Positions 55,401-64,000 of a stretch of 64,000 nucleotides of DNA are shown piece after piece (positions within the stretch are counted from its first letter, which is position 1; every line of letters begins with the position of its first letter). Below the pieces are notes generated by a model that was not told where the DNA came from, did no database searches, and saw only the letters and a program-made list of their open reading frames with translations. A program made the position numbers and the translations under genes. This DNA is from Liolophura sinensis (lineage: Eukaryota; Mollusca; Polyplacophora; Chitonida; Chitonidae): positions 72,628,028 to 72,692,027 of the forward strand of contig NC_088295.1 in the NCBI RefSeq assembly GCF_032854445.1, written 5' to 3'.

Positions 55401-58400
55401 TATTTCTGTATATACATTAATTAATGCTACCATATACACAATGTTGTTCTACCAGTCAATCTGACACAGTTTATGTATATTGGTTTTTTTTTTTGGTTTT
55501 TTTTACAATGTAACCAGCTTCAGAAGAGTAGCGGTAACTACACTATAAACTTCTAATACTTAAACACAAGCCAGTTATGCAAGAAGTCTGTGGATGGTGT
55601 GTTTATTCCCTATAAAGGCTCCCTGAGGAAAGCCCATGGACATATCTCATAATCTGTCAGTAGGTCAGGATTACATATGGAGACCATCAGCCGTAGACAG
55701 CTGGGGGTAACATTTATTGTGCAATGAAGTGCTGCAGACTGTGGAGCCTTCCATCTGTAAAATCTGATAATATATCAGGAGGCCTACAGTCCTCATGCTG
55801 GCCCACTCCCCCATATGGCTGGCTAGGATTGTATAGCAGCTGCATCTCCCTACCCAGACTGGCTGAACATCAGTGTGCCAGAGGGGCTAAAAATACCAAG
55901 TTGGTACAGCCAAACACTGCTCAGAAGAAGTGAATGGAAATGGTGTATACACTGAGTACCATGTCACAGTCACAGGATCAACATGATGATTCTGACGTTA
56001 ACAGTTCAGCACCCCTACTGTAACATTCTTACACAATCTATAGAACTTTGGCCACCATCCAGTGATGTTACCATGCGCACATAGTTCAGGAAATATTTCT
56101 TCTTTTCTTGTTACATTTATAAGGTTTATGCTAACTGCCTTAGAAACTGTGTGTAAGGCTTTCAGTGGAGCATAGCATACTGTCTGCATACATACAGCAT
56201 TCCTAAATAGTAAACTTAGAACACATGTACATGTTTACCGTATCAATTCAAATTCTCTATACCATTAACAAAATACAAATCACACAAAGTCCGAGTCAAG
56301 GTATAGTTTAAATGTAGCAATATGGTTAAAAGCTCTTAACTTATAATGCAGACATAATAATCAATATACAAGTACATGTAATATGCTACCTGAAAGAATG
56401 AACCGCACAATATATCATCAACATAATGGTCAATTTACATCTTAAATGTATTTCTCACCATTACTGCATGAAAACTACATCAGGCAATCATTCTTGGACA
56501 TTCAAACAACTTTGTTTATGAGTCAATACAGATCTTCAAATTCCCTCCAGACAACGACCAAATTGTCGTGATGTTTTGGGATGCAAAAACAACCCTAAGT
56601 TGTATACGACTAGCACCACTTAACTTGTGTTAATCAAACCTTTCTTCCAACCCCACCTATCTGACCATGAAGTTAATTTGAAACCAAACCCACTTAACCT
56701 GAACTATTTGGCAATTTCCCAAATCAAAACGTGTGGGCTATAAACAGCACCAACAGATCAAAGGGTACCTGTTCAGGTATATATAGCACACCAATATAAA
56801 CCTCCAGCTTTCTCTACTTTGCAGATCACCTGCTGTATTGAGTTCTAACATACATTAATTACTGATACATGTATTTAATTAACCAGCTGACGGTCATTAA
56901 CATTTTGACACCTTATTATCACACATACGACAGTCATTAAATAAATACCATTATGTTAATAAAGTCCTCATGAAACCAAGCAAACCAGCAAAAATACAAC
57001 TCAGTCCTTATTGCCTTCATCAAACTGAACACCTTGAAGAGGAAAGTTGACAAATGTCTTCTAATCTTATAATCTTCTCCTTAGCTTCACCTGCACAGGT
57101 GTATAATGTAGTTTTCTATCTGGTGAGGACATTACAATGCAACACCAATTTTATTTGTGTTTTACAGGTGAGTTGACACTAAAAATTCAAAAACGTAATA
57201 AAAATAATACAGCAAATCCACCGTTTTATGTTGTCTGATCTTGAATTTTTTAAGAATTTCCTGTTTTTCAAAACTTTTCAATAACCTAAATGCGCGTATG
57301 TCTTCAACAGGGAAAATTTCTGGGACACTTCATACTTTCCATAACTTTAATGATTTTCAAGTTTTACTTTTATGCCCTCCGACGACCACAAAACAACAAA
57401 TTTACTTTATGTGGCCTAAAAGTACACCTGTTCAGTAAATTACACACACACCTGAATATGTAAACAGTCAACTGGTCTGACATTTAACTAATCCTCAAAC
57501 GTAAGGAGCTTGTAGTAAATGTCAGTTACCTGGTTTGAATCTTACTTTTGTTTATTGTTAGTGTCAGTTTCAGCCAAATGTGGCCCCAAATCTCTTTAAA
57601 ATAACACATACATACATGTATGCATCAGCTACTGAGGTCACACTCCTTTACGCTAAATTAAACCACAAAAATAAAAGTCGAATGAAGACAATTCCATGTT
57701 TTGCTTTCAGGGTTTTGTACAATGCACACACAATAACATGTACATGTACCTTTAAAGGCATCTATTTATAACCTTTAAAACAAAGTGGTTAATGAGTGTA
57801 TACACTTTAGTTATCAGTCTCAGTGATATTCAGTGTAACTGGTACATTATAAACCTACGTGTTTCATTATAACTCTGATGTATTCATAGACTTGTTTTGG
57901 TATCACTGCATGTTTTAATGCATGGTCAAATAAGTATGATTTGTTCTCGCTGACAGGACTAATCAATCACTACACAAGATAACAATCATGTCACAGCTAT
58001 ATTTACAACAGGAACACGACAGAAACTCTACCACACAGAACTACCGAGTCAGTAAAAACGATATTATTTTAAATATGATTTGAGGTCACTGTTTCCATGT
58101 CTAGCTCTTCATTTATCTCTACCAGTAAATCTTTTCCAGGACACACATTTTTGTTGTCATGTCTTAGTCAGCAATGTCTAACTCTATCAAAGTACCCAGA
58201 GAGTAAAATACAGCACATGTAAACGGTCAAACTTGGTACGTGTTTATAATTTGTATCCATTAGACAGCCAGTGAAGGTCCACACTAAAACTTGGTAAATT
58301 ACATACCAAGCATGGTTATACCGAAACCTGAGAGCAAGCTGCAAATATCCCTACTTCCAGATAAACTTCCACCCTTTAAACACTGGTATGCTTAATCACA

Positions 58401-58857
58401 AGAAATTCTTTTACAGAGAGTTCACACTGGGAACCCATGTAAACATCTAGACCAAGGTGCATGTTTCAACATTAACACTGATTCTGCGTCAGTCCCACAA
58501 TAATTCTTTCACATATTTGGGGTAACGCCTCAATAATATTATTTTGTGGAAATATCCTTACATCTCAGTTGGGATAGTAAACTTCAGGGTTGCTCAGAGA
58601 GTACAATCATATCAGTCTATTCAAAGGAAGTTTCTTAATACTGACCAAAATAATTACTGTGATAACATTAAGAAGGTTGAGGAGGTACAACATTTTAAAG
58701 AGGAATGGAGCATTTAGGTCATGCCTTCAGGAACTAAGGAAAGTGAAGAAAAACAAGATCATTTGATGCGCATCTGCAGCCTACCTGCACCCTTCATAGA
58801 AGTAGAGCGGAACAGAGATTTGAACCTCTCTGTAATCTTTTCCTTTGTTGTAGCCAT
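25489..58857 (-). CDS. CLASP: CLASP (CLIP-associating protein), TOG1-less isoform (gene B)
   Basis: Thirty-four phase-compatible exons in transcript order: 58785-58857, 53642-53797, 52996-53057, 52123-52215, 51594-51739, 51145-51280, 50736-50806, 50011-50148, 49593-49805, 49188-49249, 48081-48119, 47540-47668, 46542-46640, 44869-45030, 44359-44463, 42403-42468, 42076-42143, 41545-41661, 40532-40579, 39365-39471, 38675-38738, 38158-38321, 37674-37752, 34376-34519, 33777-33863, 33365-33477, 32528-32780, 31378-31453, 28609-28675, 27904-28159, 27305-27442, 26650-26718, 26072-26188, 25489-25566. They sum to 3795 nt, 1264 residues plus stop, close to vertebrate CLASP beta/gamma. CLASPs are plus-end-tracking proteins that use TOG domains and EB1 binding to promote microtubule rescue at cell cortex, Golgi and kinetochores. 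Family identity is secure from TOG2, TOG3 and the C-terminal domain. The small linker exons and exon 19 are less sure. Confidence 0.96.
26403..26505 (-). repeat. CLASP: SINE-tail fragment in a CLASP intron
   Basis: 'gatttatttatttgacaggt' followed by 'gttttacgctgtactaaaga' and 'cacttgtacgac..tgggcag' resembles the tail of the SINE at 31793-32067, with more divergence. The head is absent. It lies between exons 32 and 33. Confidence 0.7.
28255..28400 (-). repeat. CLASP: Diverged SINE-tail fragment in a CLASP intron
   Basis: An ATTT-rich start, then 'actcaggaagatttcactta', 'ggaaaacca' and 'caccagcctttggcacgtaa'. It shares its internal part with the fragment at 1660-1790, so both may belong to a sub-family distinct from the 31.8-kb copy. 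Confidence 0.55.
28806..29117 (-). mobile_element. tRNA-derived SINE, family 2
   Basis: On the minus strand it begins GGCTGCAGCGGTGTGGTGG, has a box B-like GTTCAATCC, a body with CCAAGTACTGGTTGGCCGG, and a 3' part with CAGCCGTGATATGACTGAAT then a decayed ATTGAAAGC.GCATTAAA tail. I associate this tail with SINEs common in molluscan genomes, from memory. It is in the intron between CLASP exons 28 and 29, in the same orientation as the gene. Confidence 0.75.
29331..29350. repeat. (AGTAC)n pentanucleotide microsatellite
   Basis: Four perfect AGTAC units, continued by degenerate copies. Intronic in CLASP. Confidence 0.85.
31793..32067 (-). mobile_element. Full-length tRNA-derived SINE with target-site duplication
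   Basis: On the minus strand the head begins at 32067 with GGGGCCTCCGTGGCTCAGTC (box A region TGGCTCAGTCGG) and has box B GTTCAAGACC (31978-31987). The body runs to the tail GTATAAGTGAAATATTCTTG, AGTACGGCGTAAAACACC, and poly-A. The flanks 31781-31792 (taatctgattga) and 32068-32079 (taatttgattga) form a 12-bp target-site duplication with one mismatch, so insertion by retrotransposition is well supported. It lies in the intron between CLASP exons 27 and 28, in sense orientation. Confidence 0.92.
32528..32780 (-). CDS. CLASP: CLASP exon 27: linker between TOG3 and the C-terminal domain
   Basis: A 253-nt exon with MNPEDIYDSIRKTTADIQNL then FGSKLERYDD, closely matching the conserved vertebrate 'NSE[DE]IYSSLR.VTEAI..FSF.S.ED'. 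It ends in a charged disordered stretch with KPHYNPSQYQDE (vertebrate 'RDYNPY.YSD'). It is entered in phase 2 and left in phase 0. Confidence 0.95.
32865..33192 (-). mobile_element. Old tRNA-derived SINE copy in a CLASP intron
   Basis: One end has a decayed version of the tail of the 31.8-kb SINE ('tactcaagaattttccactt', 'atacagtcacca'). The other end has a tRNA-like head on the minus strand (GGAGGCCGTAGTCTGGTTAA) with box B-like GTTCAAAGCC near 33117-33127. I read it as one old insertion, though two adjacent fragments are possible. Confidence 0.5.
33365..39471 (-). CDS. CLASP: CLASP exons 20-26: TOG3 domain
   Basis: The exons encode MCEILANLTSGSYADRKEGL, then VTEVFTRMFHDPHSK, LQDWLYVLLTRLLNKCGTDI, FNILTRFIIDQTQTPNLK, DTRLAVSRIITWTAEPKS, LNTPEFSMMLSLLPKTFQ and ATKILHNHLRSAS. 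The order and spacing match human CLASP TOG3. Exon 26 runs on into a Ser/Pro linker. The intron between exons 23 and 24 (34520-37673, 3.2 kb) holds a 36-bp minisatellite and a candidate microexon. Confidence 0.96.
36195..36340. repeat. 36-bp minisatellite, about four copies
   Basis: The motif gacaccataactgacaccac recurs at 36215, 36251, 36287 and 36323, an exact 36-base period with substitutions between units. It is in the intron between CLASP exons 23 and 24. Confidence 0.9.
40532..42143 (-). CDS. CLASP: CLASP exons 17-19: conserved acidic segment before TOG3
   Basis: Exon 17 (42076-42143) encodes RVLIPGQDVERAVADAL, matching the vertebrate 'RVL....D.E.AVADALLLG'. Exon 18 (41545-41661) encodes RFESYDSDDAASDVSSLC then SERSFSS, matching 'YG.YSDDDANSDASS.CSERS'. 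Exon 19 (40532-40579, 48 nt, phase 0-0, TSSDQDKYHYVPSPAK) sits where vertebrates have the short segment before TOG3. Its acceptor is only moderate, so it may be optional. Confidence 0.82.
41341..41512 (-). mobile_element. 5'-truncated SINE beside CLASP exon 18
   Basis: It carries the same tail as the 31.8-kb SINE (ttgattggtgttttacgtcg, tactcaaaaatatttt, gaccagcattatgg) and body sequence (ctgcaggttgccaacagatc), about 80-85% alike by eye, without the tRNA-like head. It ends about 30 bases from the donor of exon 18. Confidence 0.85.
42403..49249 (-). CDS. CLASP: CLASP exons 10-16: basic Ser/Arg-rich linker with SxIP motif
   Basis: Seven small exons (39-162 nt), all joined in phase 1 after the first. 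They encode a disordered basic region: LGRSNSAVDLAPGSAKKSR (matching vertebrate 'LQRSRSDIDVNAA'), SPDRSRPRTKIGISQSQ, and in exon 14 RKSGIPRSQGTSRETSPSRL. SGIP is an EB1-binding SxIP motif within its basic/Ser context. Exon 15 repeats the motif in degenerate form, RLGLPRSQGASREASPSRL. Because these exons are mostly 3n in length and phase 1-1, any one could be skipped without loss of frame. Exon 11 (39 nt, acidic DMDVEGDLYFASE) and exon 16 (weak donor GTCTGA) are the least certain. Confidence 0.85.
49593..53057 (-). CDS. CLASP: CLASP exons 3-9: TOG2 domain
   Basis: Seven exons encode residues ~77-362. They cover the lead-in GGVDEELFIKSFEDVP, the helical repeats with VDWEKRI, LRSQVVREACISI, QLGNKFDHFAE, LINLIPNSAKVMASSGIVAF and KRGISDADSDARAFARK, then a Ser-rich exit (GSRSRSASIDRAND). 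These blocks align one for one with human CLASP TOG2, the unusually curved TOG implicated in microtubule lattice/plus-end binding and rescue. Splice phases run 1-0-0-2-0-2-2-2 without a break. Confidence 0.96.
52487..52812. repeat. 57-bp minisatellite, about 5.5 copies
   Basis: The block cacctactagtgacttatct begins at 52493, 52550, 52607, 52664, 52721 and 52778, an exact 57-base period. Copies 1-5 are almost identical; the last carries several changes. It lies in the intron between CLASP exons 3 and 4. Because 57 is a multiple of three, it produces a long but spurious plus-strand open frame. Confidence 0.97.
53149..53366. repeat. 54-bp minisatellite, about four copies
   Basis: The block tcatatgtgataaatcaaag starts at 53153, 53207, 53261 and 53314. 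Units are 54, 54 and 53 bases, the third missing one A. It lies in the intron between CLASP exons 2 and 3, only ~90 bases from exon 3. Confidence 0.95.
53642..53797 (-). CDS. CLASP: CLASP exon 2: acidic/Ser-rich linker before TOG2
   Basis: A 156-nt phase 1-1 exon with RGDDDVDFARPASS followed by a Ser/Arg/Gly-rich stretch. It corresponds in place and composition to the vertebrate 'DDEDSVDGNRPSSA' linker after TOG1. In a full-length isoform it would be the shared exon joined to the TOG1 exons. Confidence 0.88.
53798..58784. other. CLASP: First intron of the short CLASP transcript (5 kb)
   Basis: AT-rich sequence with poly-A/T tracts (54410-54423, 55485-55505) and no exon I can support. Regulatory elements may be present, but none is recognisable by eye. 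Confidence 0.5.
58785..58857 (-). CDS. CLASP: CLASP exon 1: start exon of a short isoform
   Basis: The ATG at 58857-58855 opens a 24-residue basic leader, MATTKEKITERFKSLFRS and a few more residues, ending G|GTAGGC in phase 1, which matches exon 2. No convincing acceptor lies just before the ATG, so it looks like a true first exon with its own promoter. Vertebrate CLASP1/2 have comparable alternative first exons, just upstream of the post-TOG1 Ser-rich linker, that produce TOG1-less isoforms. The leader sequence itself is not one I recognise. Confidence 0.75.
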
Positions 58858-61800
58858 TTTCCTTCCAGAGCAACAAACTGGACAGAGACTGAAGGTTCAG
58901 TCACCAGTTGCCCAAAGCCCCATTTCAGCAGGAGGCTACAGTAGATGTGTCTACAGGGGTTTGCCCATGCTACAGCTGGACTGATACATGCTGGCAGATG
59001 TTCTTAGTACAGACCTCAATCCACAGCCTTCATACAACATACCAAGGCTGGCTTGGACAGTTACAAAAACCCAGGCATCTATTCTGGTCCTACAGTGGAT
59101 GAGTAAGAAGCTGTGCGCCTTCTCCCTTACTGCTGGTATGGCCATAACCATAAGGCTCACAGATACCCCCATTAGTAGGGCACCCAACCTAGCATGTAGT
59201 ACTCTGACTGTCCCTGGTGGTGGGGGGGCAGGGAAAAAGAGGCCTGTCATGAAAATGAGAGGGTGGTCAACCAAACCATTCAGTAAATGTGTAAGTAATT
59301 CAACTGAGGAGGACTAAAAGGGATGGGTTTCATAAGTAAAAGGGTATGAAATATGAAATACATGAAATACATTTTTAAATTCTATGAAGAAATTTATACA
59401 CTCCCTTCTCTGCCTTCTAAGACAAATATCTTCAAAACAAAATGATCAGATAAACCTAGGCCTAGTGAACATTAGCTACTGTTTCAAATTTACATGTAGA
59501 AAGTTTATAAAAACATGGATTTGTCTGGTGTTTTACACAGTATTCAAAAATTAAAATGCTGAAGAACCCCACCATCGACATGTAAGTGCATTAATGATAA
59601 AAATGAACATTTGTGGTTTACACCCTGAGGCAATATTGCTGAATAACAAAAAGCACAATTCTATTTTTTTCAGTAATAACAGTATCAACCTAAGGGTATC
59701 AACCTGGGGTAACAGAAATGCAAATTTTCACATTAATATACATGTAAAATGCAATGACTCGTAATGTCAAAGACAGTTGACATCATACCTGAGCCATGGG
59801 CTACTTGACATAACCCACACTTAATCCACTCAGTCACCAAGGTAAAATGACTACAAAATCAAGAAAAAAATATGACTCGTATGCATCACTGTAAGTCATT
59901 TAGGCACTGCCTATCAACTGTTACCGTATGTAATGTACACCTCTCTAATGCATGAGAAAAAAATAAATTTGTGAACCATGTATTCCTTTAAGAAAAATAG
60001 CCCAAGAAGGCCAAATCAACCATTTTAATTTTACAGATTTTAACAAAGAACCTGAGTAATAAATAGCTACCAACAGTTCTCTTCTATGGAATGAACAGTC
60101 TAAGTAATACATTGCAACAGGTATGATAAGTGTGATTTCATCATGAGTGTTTAGTTATGTGGGAAATGGTACATTTATGGTCACAGGTCTAACATGTATA
60201 CGTACATATATATGTCAAATGTGATTCATTATTTTCAATAAAACTGGTTTATTTCTTGGTGATGTATTTACAGCAAAAAAATGTGATTCCGACTGGAAAG
60301 GAAACCCACCTCTAATGACCAGATAATGATTTTGTCATTCACAAAACATGCACTTCACATTCCCAAGTGTCATAAATTATATCTAAGAATTTAAGCCTGA
60401 AGACAAAATTGTCTGCTTGTAACACGAAGTTGACATTTAATACACATAAATTATAAAGGATCACTGCTAAATTTACATTTTCACTGAAGAAGTTATGATT
60501 AAAAACAAAGCACCACCAAATAAAATGATATCAAGTTAAACAAGTTAGATTCCCACAAAAAATAACCCTTCACACCTTGAATTTATTAAGAACTGTAATA
60601 TAGCTTATGGAGCAAGTAATCCCCTGCAGTGCACAGCAAATATCATTATGAGGGCTTCCATTATGCACCGACAAGCACGTACAAACATGTGGAAGCTAAC
60701 TGTTGTGTGTCAGATAACTGGAGGCTCTCCAGGGTTAATGATGCCTTATATTACAACCATGCATCTCTATTCTATAACCTATCAAACACAAACATCAAAG
60801 CCAGCCATCAAAGGAGCAGAGAATGTTAACATAAGACTGGTATTTTACAATACATGGAAGGTGTCTGGTCAGAAAAAGCTTGAGTAAATACTTGTAGTGA
60901 TCAAGTAGGTCAGGAGGTTGCCCTGAACTGACAGGTGTAGAGCCAAGCTAACTGCACCTCAATTCACATTCCATACTTCACATTACAGTACAGGTACACT
61001 ATCTGTTGCTATAAAACAATATGCCAGTGTCTGCGCGGGTGGTTACCACCTGACTAAAACCAGCCACACACCTTAAGTTCACACACTGGTATTTAAGGCT
61101 TCACCCCTAGAGATCTGTGTTACTAGTAATGCTGTGGGACAAATGCCTCGGGTTGTAAAGCCAGCTCCCTGGGTTGTGTCAGGTCGTATAATACAGCTGT
61201 TTAAGCATGTCTCACAATACAGCGCCGACCACATGGCAGACAAATCCATCAATTCTACTGTAAGAGTTCATCATTACTGCTACTGGATGTGAGCCATCGT
61301 TTCCTGAGGCATTACCATTATCTTAAGAGAACATGTTGCATGAGTCCAGCTCACACCTGTGGGGAGAAGAGATCAAAGGATTACAGGTGTGCGTGTTGAC
61401 CCAGAGAAAGCCATAATACCTGTCCAAACCGCAGAGCAAACTTTGCCAGGAGACCCCCCCAGTTAAGAGGTCTCCTTCTGACCGACCCGTTGAAAGTAAC
61501 AGAGAGGCTGGGGACCTGATGAGTTACAACTAGCCATATGGGTGGCCACAGCCTAATTCATCCTGTCAATGTAATGAATTTATCTCTACGTATGACCATC
61601 ACTTGAACAGAAGGGTAAATCATTAACGTTCAATCATTAACGTTCAATCATTCACGAATCTTGTTTGAGTCTTTCTCAGAAATCACTGAAGACGTGGTTC
61701 TAGGCATTCAAACCATGCAAAATACATGTAAGTTGGACTGGGAAGTAAAAACTGTGGCAAGTTTCACAAAACTTTGGAACAATTATGTTCCACTATCTTA

Positions 61801-64000
61801 TATTTTAAGATCAAAAAGATCACTATCAAATTTAGGGTTTATTATAACAGACGTTACTGCAATGTCATGCTTAACAATGTAACATTTACATTAGCTATTT
61901 CAAATGGTTAACTAAAACAACAAGGCATTGGTAAACACTCCCTTGCTGGTTGTTTGCCACAAAATGTAGTACACTTGGTGGACATGAAATACAACGCTAA
62001 TTCTTCAACATTTTCAACCACCACTGTAACCAATATTTTGAAGCATTATCAGAGAACTATTCGGTGTAGAGAAATAATCTTCACAGTTTTATGAAGCCTG
62101 AATCTTTGGTGACACAAACAAATCATTTTTAGCATCATTTTCACAGTAATGCATAAATTCCATTGAAAAATGTGCTTTGGCGGTTGAAAAGGTTGAGACC
62201 TTAAACTTGGGGAGAAGCAACAAATCTCACTCTCAACCTGAAATGCTAACTGGCAAATTAGAATTAGATGTCTATGTGTAAAACTTTACTCCTCCTTAAG
62301 GAACATGTGATTCCTATACATGCACATAATCTATACAATGTACACGTATGATATCCCATCTTTTACATGTTGGATGAGTTACTCTGATTTATTTATTTAT
62401 TTATTTATTTGACTGGTGTTTTACGCCGTACTCAAGAATATTTCATTTAGACGACGGCGGGGAACCAGCTTTGAGAATAACTGAGTCAGTAGATTCTTAA
62501 CATGAATGAACTGGTATAGTCTGTTATAAAGATAGTTCATACACATCAAATATGCTGAATTCACAAAATTCCCCTACCTGGACATTATGTATTAAGTTTA
62601 CACAAAATGGGACATTGATTGGGCCAGTAGATTACCATACAAATTTACCCTGACAAAACAGGATTCTATGTGCATGTACCCTCTAACCCACTATGATGGT
62701 GAGTGGATAAATTTAATGTTTTAATTAAACAAAATGCAAAAAAAAAAAAAAAAAAACCCAACAAAAACGAAACCAATGAATTAAAAAACTTAAGTCTCGA
62801 AAAAGCTTTAGCCAACATGAAATTCGTAATCATTAACTATTCTCAGCATGAAGATAAAGCAGACATGAGCCTCATCTATCCAACAAGAGAGGAATGCGTG
62901 GACAGATTTAGCTCGCTCCAGAACCAAAGCCTGATATGGACGTTTCATAATCAGCAGTCTTGTCTATCACTGACTATGCATGTTAACTTAAAGACAGGTA
63001 CAAGATAAGCCCACAGACAGACAGGTCAGCACATGTCTGTGTCACTAGGGCAAGAGCTTGTCTGGTGCCCAGGGGGTGATCAGTCTGACAGAGGTTTGAT
63101 CTTGACCCTGATCACTATTCACTTGGCTCAAGAGTGATACAGATTCTAATTTGTGGCCTTAGCAGTATTTTTAATCTCCCCAATGCTTTAAAATAAATAA
63201 GAACGAAAAAAAAAAAAGGGGTCACTGTTTTAAAACAGCCTTCCAGTTTAAAATATTTTAATCAAAAACGTGCTACTGATAAAAGAAGCTTTCATTAAAC
63301 CTATTGTAACGACTAGTATGATGTACAACTTCCGTAAAAACCAACACAAATATATGTTTTCGTTAAATGAATGGCCCCGATTAATAAATAGGGCATCAAA
63401 AGTTCAACAAAAAGTGTGGCTTACAGAACTGCTTGTCACAGCCAAGACCATTCTCCAACACCTTGTACTGTTGATACTAAATTATGTAAGCCTATCATTA
63501 TAAGATACCAATGGCTTTCCACCACTGGTACACCCAGGTTTATGTCACCTTTTTTCGATAGCTTATCAAGATGAAGGTATTCTTAGAAGAACAGGGTGGC
63601 GATACAAGTATAATCAATGTCATAAAGAAGTCAGGACAAGACCACTAATGTAAACAGTAACATTTGTCCCAGATTGTGGATGCTTAAATGATGTCATTTC
63701 AAGTTATACATCTAAAACAACTAGACTATTTCACCCAGTTATTAGGTGGCGAATGACAGCTGGAATGTGTAGGTATCAATCTGGCTCCAGGCTACCTTTT
63801 TTTTTTCAGTTTATTTTAGTTTTTTTTTCCATGGACCACTGATGATTTATTGACTAATATGGAAGCTAGAGGTATGTGAGAGTTGTAAGGTACACGTGTG
63901 TACTGTAAGGTTATCCTCCTGCCGTGCAGACTACACCAAACATAAACCTGCCCATTCAGCTAGAGAATGGCATATCATCGTTACTAGTCACACCTAGTAT
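58858..64000. other. Upstream flank or intron of CLASP
   Basis: No coding exon could be supported, and no sequence resembling TOG1 was seen. The promoter of the short isoform should lie just above 58857. Overlapping open frames of about 107-109 codons on both strands at 58951-59317 have no recognisable domain. There is a SINE-tail fragment at 62390-62460 and several homopolymer tracts. Confidence 0.5.
62390..62460 (-). repeat. SINE-tail fragment upstream of CLASP
   Basis: An (ATTT)n run followed by gactggtgttttacgccgta, ctcaagaatatttcattta and gacgacggcggg, the 3' end of the 31.8-kb SINE family with few differences. The element is severely 5'-truncated. Confidence 0.85.

Noticed and set aside
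58951-59317. Overlapping ~107-109 codon frames on opposite strands upstream of the CLASP start exon
   Set aside because: Both strands are open over the same bases and neither translation resembles TOG1 or any known domain. Could be untranslated leader or chance.

Overview
This window is animal nuclear DNA: AT-rich, intron-rich, with short GT-AG exons and SINE-type retroposons. Two SINE families resemble ones I associate with molluscan or related lophotrochozoan genomes. A mollusc is my best guess; a brachiopod or other lophotrochozoan cannot be excluded. No bacterial, viral or organellar genes were seen.

Layout. (1) Positions 1-1032: flank downstream of gene A, with an 85-bp direct duplication. 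(2) Positions 1033-14235, minus strand: gene A, a secreted modular protein rebuilt from 16 exons. Its order is signal peptide, agrin-type NtA domain, TSP1, TSPN/laminin-G domain, Thr-rich linker, TSP1, eight short EGF modules, and a Cys-containing tail. All splice phases agree except in the TSPN exon, which carries a net +1 frameshift. (3) Positions 14236-25488: intergenic, with no gene I can support. It holds a 200-N gap flanked by a repeat, a SINE tail, a long inverted repeat, and the 3'UTR of gene B. (4) Positions 25489-58857, minus strand: gene B, a CLASP (CLIP-associating protein) gene of 34 phase-compatible exons, about 1264 codons. It starts at an exon that gives an isoform without the N-terminal TOG1 domain, comparable to vertebrate CLASP beta/gamma forms. 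TOG2, a basic Ser-rich linker with an SxIP motif, TOG3 and the C-terminal CLIP-interacting domain are all present. (5) Positions 58858-64000: upstream flank or intron of gene B. TOG1 exons, if they exist, lie beyond the window.

The two genes are tail (B) to head (A) on the same strand, with no evident functional link: A is extracellular or matrix, B is a cytoplasmic microtubule plus-end regulator. Gene B's introns are rich in young repeats (57-, 54- and 36-bp minisatellites, and a SINE with a clear target-site duplication). They also hold two or three candidate small cassette exons. Exon boundaries were placed by hand from splice consensus, phase continuity and family similarity, without transcript data.
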